NCBI RefSeq assembly: GCF_004027225.2
Contig: NC_044297.2
Coordinates: forward strand, 161,569-225,568
From: Strigops habroptila
Lineage: Eukaryota > Chordata > Aves > Psittaciformes > Psittacidae
Direction of reading: 5' to 3'
Length of the DNA stretch: 64,000 nt
The translations under genes and the position numbers were made by a program. The notes beneath the pieces were generated by a model that was given only the letters and a program-made list of their open reading frames with translations, was not told the origin of the DNA and did no database searches. Positions 62,287 through 64,000 of this stretch are shown piece by piece. Every line of letters begins with the position of its first letter. Position 1 is the stretch's first letter.

Positions 62287-64000
62287 CTGCAGGGTTTTTC
62301 ATGGGTGGGACAAGCAAAAGCAAGAGAGAGAAGGAAGGAAGGGGGACGGGGGGACACCGTCATGCAGGGACCGGGTGCAATTTGGAGAGGTGGGGAAGGG
62401 ACAAAAAAAAAAGGCAGCATAAAACCAAAAATAAGCATGAAGGAGGTTTATATGGATAAAAAGCCATAATTAAACCAAAAGACATTAAGCACAGAACCAC
62501 AAAATTATTGTGAAAGGTAACGCAGGAAGCAAAACACAAAGCAATATATATATGCATGTAAATCAGCAATTAAAATCCAGGGTGAGAGTCAGGAAGTTTT
62601 GTAGCCCCAAGAACGCAAAAAATACACCACAAATTGTAACAGAGGGGAAGAGAAAAGAAACAGGAATTGAGGAGTCACCGAACACAATGGAGGTATCGTC
62701 ACATGGTTGGAATTGAAAATGAAGAGTCAACGCAGAGAAGGAAACAGTTAAAACAGACAAACCCCAAAGAGAGAGAGAAAGAGAAGCAAGAGAAAGAACA
62801 TGGCATCAGGGCTCTGCAACGGACTCTCCTGAATAGCTCACCAGGAGCAGGCCAGCCAGCCGGCCCCGCAGGGGTTCTGCTGTCCAGATACTCCCTTGCC
62901 CCAATTAACAGCCTTTTAATTAGGGGTTTAGCCTAGCTCTGTTCAGCAAACCCCATCCTTTTTGGTGTTGGCACCTCGTGGTTTGTAGGCAGCTCCTGCT
63001 TATGGCACGTGGTGCTGTGGGAGCTGGGCTGTGCCAGGAGCAGGGCTCAGAGCAGAACGTCGGGGTTTGGAGCTGCAGATGAGCCCCACCACCACCACCC
63101 ACAGCAGGTCTCTGCCAGGGCCTGGTGCAGCTCCATGGTCCCCCAGAGCCATCGGAGGTGCCTCAGGACCCACCAAAGCTCAGGGTTGTCTCTGGGGAAA
63201 CTGAGGCACATGGAGGAGAAGGGACCATGAACTCACTGAACCGATGCAGTGAGGTAACAGCAGAGCTGGGGAAGAGGCTGGGGAATCCCAAGACCCTCCT
63301 GCAGCAGGAGCTTGGCTGGAAGAGGGGTGGGTGAGCAGAGCTGCTGGCCCACAGCCCGGGCGCCTGTCGGGCTCCTGTTCATCTCTCCCAAACTCTCAAC
63401 AGAGCCAGGGCTCAAGGTGTTTCCTAACCCACGGCAGGAGCCACACACGAGGCAGCTACCACCACTCCTCCAGCTCCCCCAAACCAGCCCAATGCCCCAG
63501 CTGGGGTCTCTTTAAGGGAGGGTACAAGGGATACCCAGCCCCTCAAGAGCTGGCCCTCCTTGAATTTAATCTTAAAAGACTCTATCCCTTGCTCTCTGGT
63601 CAAAAATGGAGCATGAGCTAGAGATGGAGCTGTCTATGTCTTGTCCCTGCGCAGCCTCGAAGACAGCGCTCGCTGGAGCCTGGGAACACCCACAGCAAGC
63701 CTGGAGCAGAGGTTTCCCTGGTTGCAGCTGCCATCCATCCCTGCTCCGCCTGGCATCACCCTCCTGCACACTGCTAGTCCCAGGGGAAGAAATCAAAGCA
63801 GACCCTGAGGAGCGCAATGCTGGAGCCGTGCCTGGGAGCACTGAACTGCAGTGGCAGGAGCTGAGGGATTGGCCTCATGTCTTCAGGACTTCTCTGCGGT
63901 TCCAATCCAAACAAGTCCTGGAGAGAGGTGGCATTAGCACGGCACATCCCAGATAAACTGCTTGGCTGGAGGTTTCGGGGAAGCCTCAGTAACTTGCTGT
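62287..64000 (-). other. OGDH: OGDH upstream intron sequence, no exon recognised
   Basis: Since the first exon seen starts mid-protein, this 1.7 kb should be intron of OGDH. I looked on the minus strand for the preceding exon (mammals have a PADIISSTDKL-like end) and found none. An adenine-rich stretch at 62403-62560 and a CA/purine-rich stretch to 62780 are the only low-complexity features. The rest shows no repeat or element. Confidence 0.6.

Overview
The window is nuclear DNA from a bird. Three things show this: many CR1 LINE fragments with the avian 3' tail, olfactory receptor remnants of the bird-expanded OR14-like (gamma-c) type, and the vertebrate gene order OGDH-ZMIZ2-PPIA written in compact, GC-rich, intron-poor form as on avian microchromosomes. 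I see no bacterial, plasmid or phage features, no CRISPR array and no tRNA or rRNA gene.

The right third (about 41.2-64 kb) is ordinary, well-conserved gene space, all transcribed from the minus strand. PPIA (cyclophilin A, five exons, complete, 165 aa) occupies 41.26-43.35 kb. ZMIZ2 (18 coding exons, complete, 910 aa, a PIAS-like SP-RING transcription co-regulator) occupies 43.85-50.2 kb. The 3' 19 exons of OGDH (2-oxoglutarate dehydrogenase E1) occupy 51.0-62.3 kb, with its N-terminal exons beyond the right edge. All splice phases I checked agree, so these copies look intact. The neighbours do not act in one pathway; their proximity is inherited synteny. CpG-rich promoters lie at 42.6-43.4 kb (PPIA, with a TATA box) and 49.2-50.8 kb (ZMIZ2).

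The left two thirds (1-41 kb) is repeat-rich, probably subtelomeric or pericentromeric-like. It holds two arrays of one ~190-200 bp satellite (1-1.9 kb plus; 30.2-31.1 kb minus), each beside an olfactory receptor pseudogene in the same relative orientation. It also holds two partial, decayed copies of the C-terminal exons of an HSF5-like heat-shock factor gene (13.2-14.1 and 18.9-22.1 kb), and a single perfectly open sigma-adaptin (AP-1 sigma) exon at 17.0 kb, sandwiched between two G/T- and C-rich minisatellites. Retroviral fossils are a broken ERVL-like gag-pol body (22.9-25.3 kb), a broken env with a 3' LTR (34.0-37.3 kb), a solo LTR (12.2-12.8 kb) and an LTR fragment (9.1-9.3 kb). At least nine CR1 pieces and several C-rich minisatellites fill the rest.

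No undescribed system stands out. The most useful leads are the orphan AP-1 sigma exon, the satellite-olfactory receptor module, the HSF5-like duplicates and an unrecognised cluster of exon-like segments at 9.75-11.55 kb.
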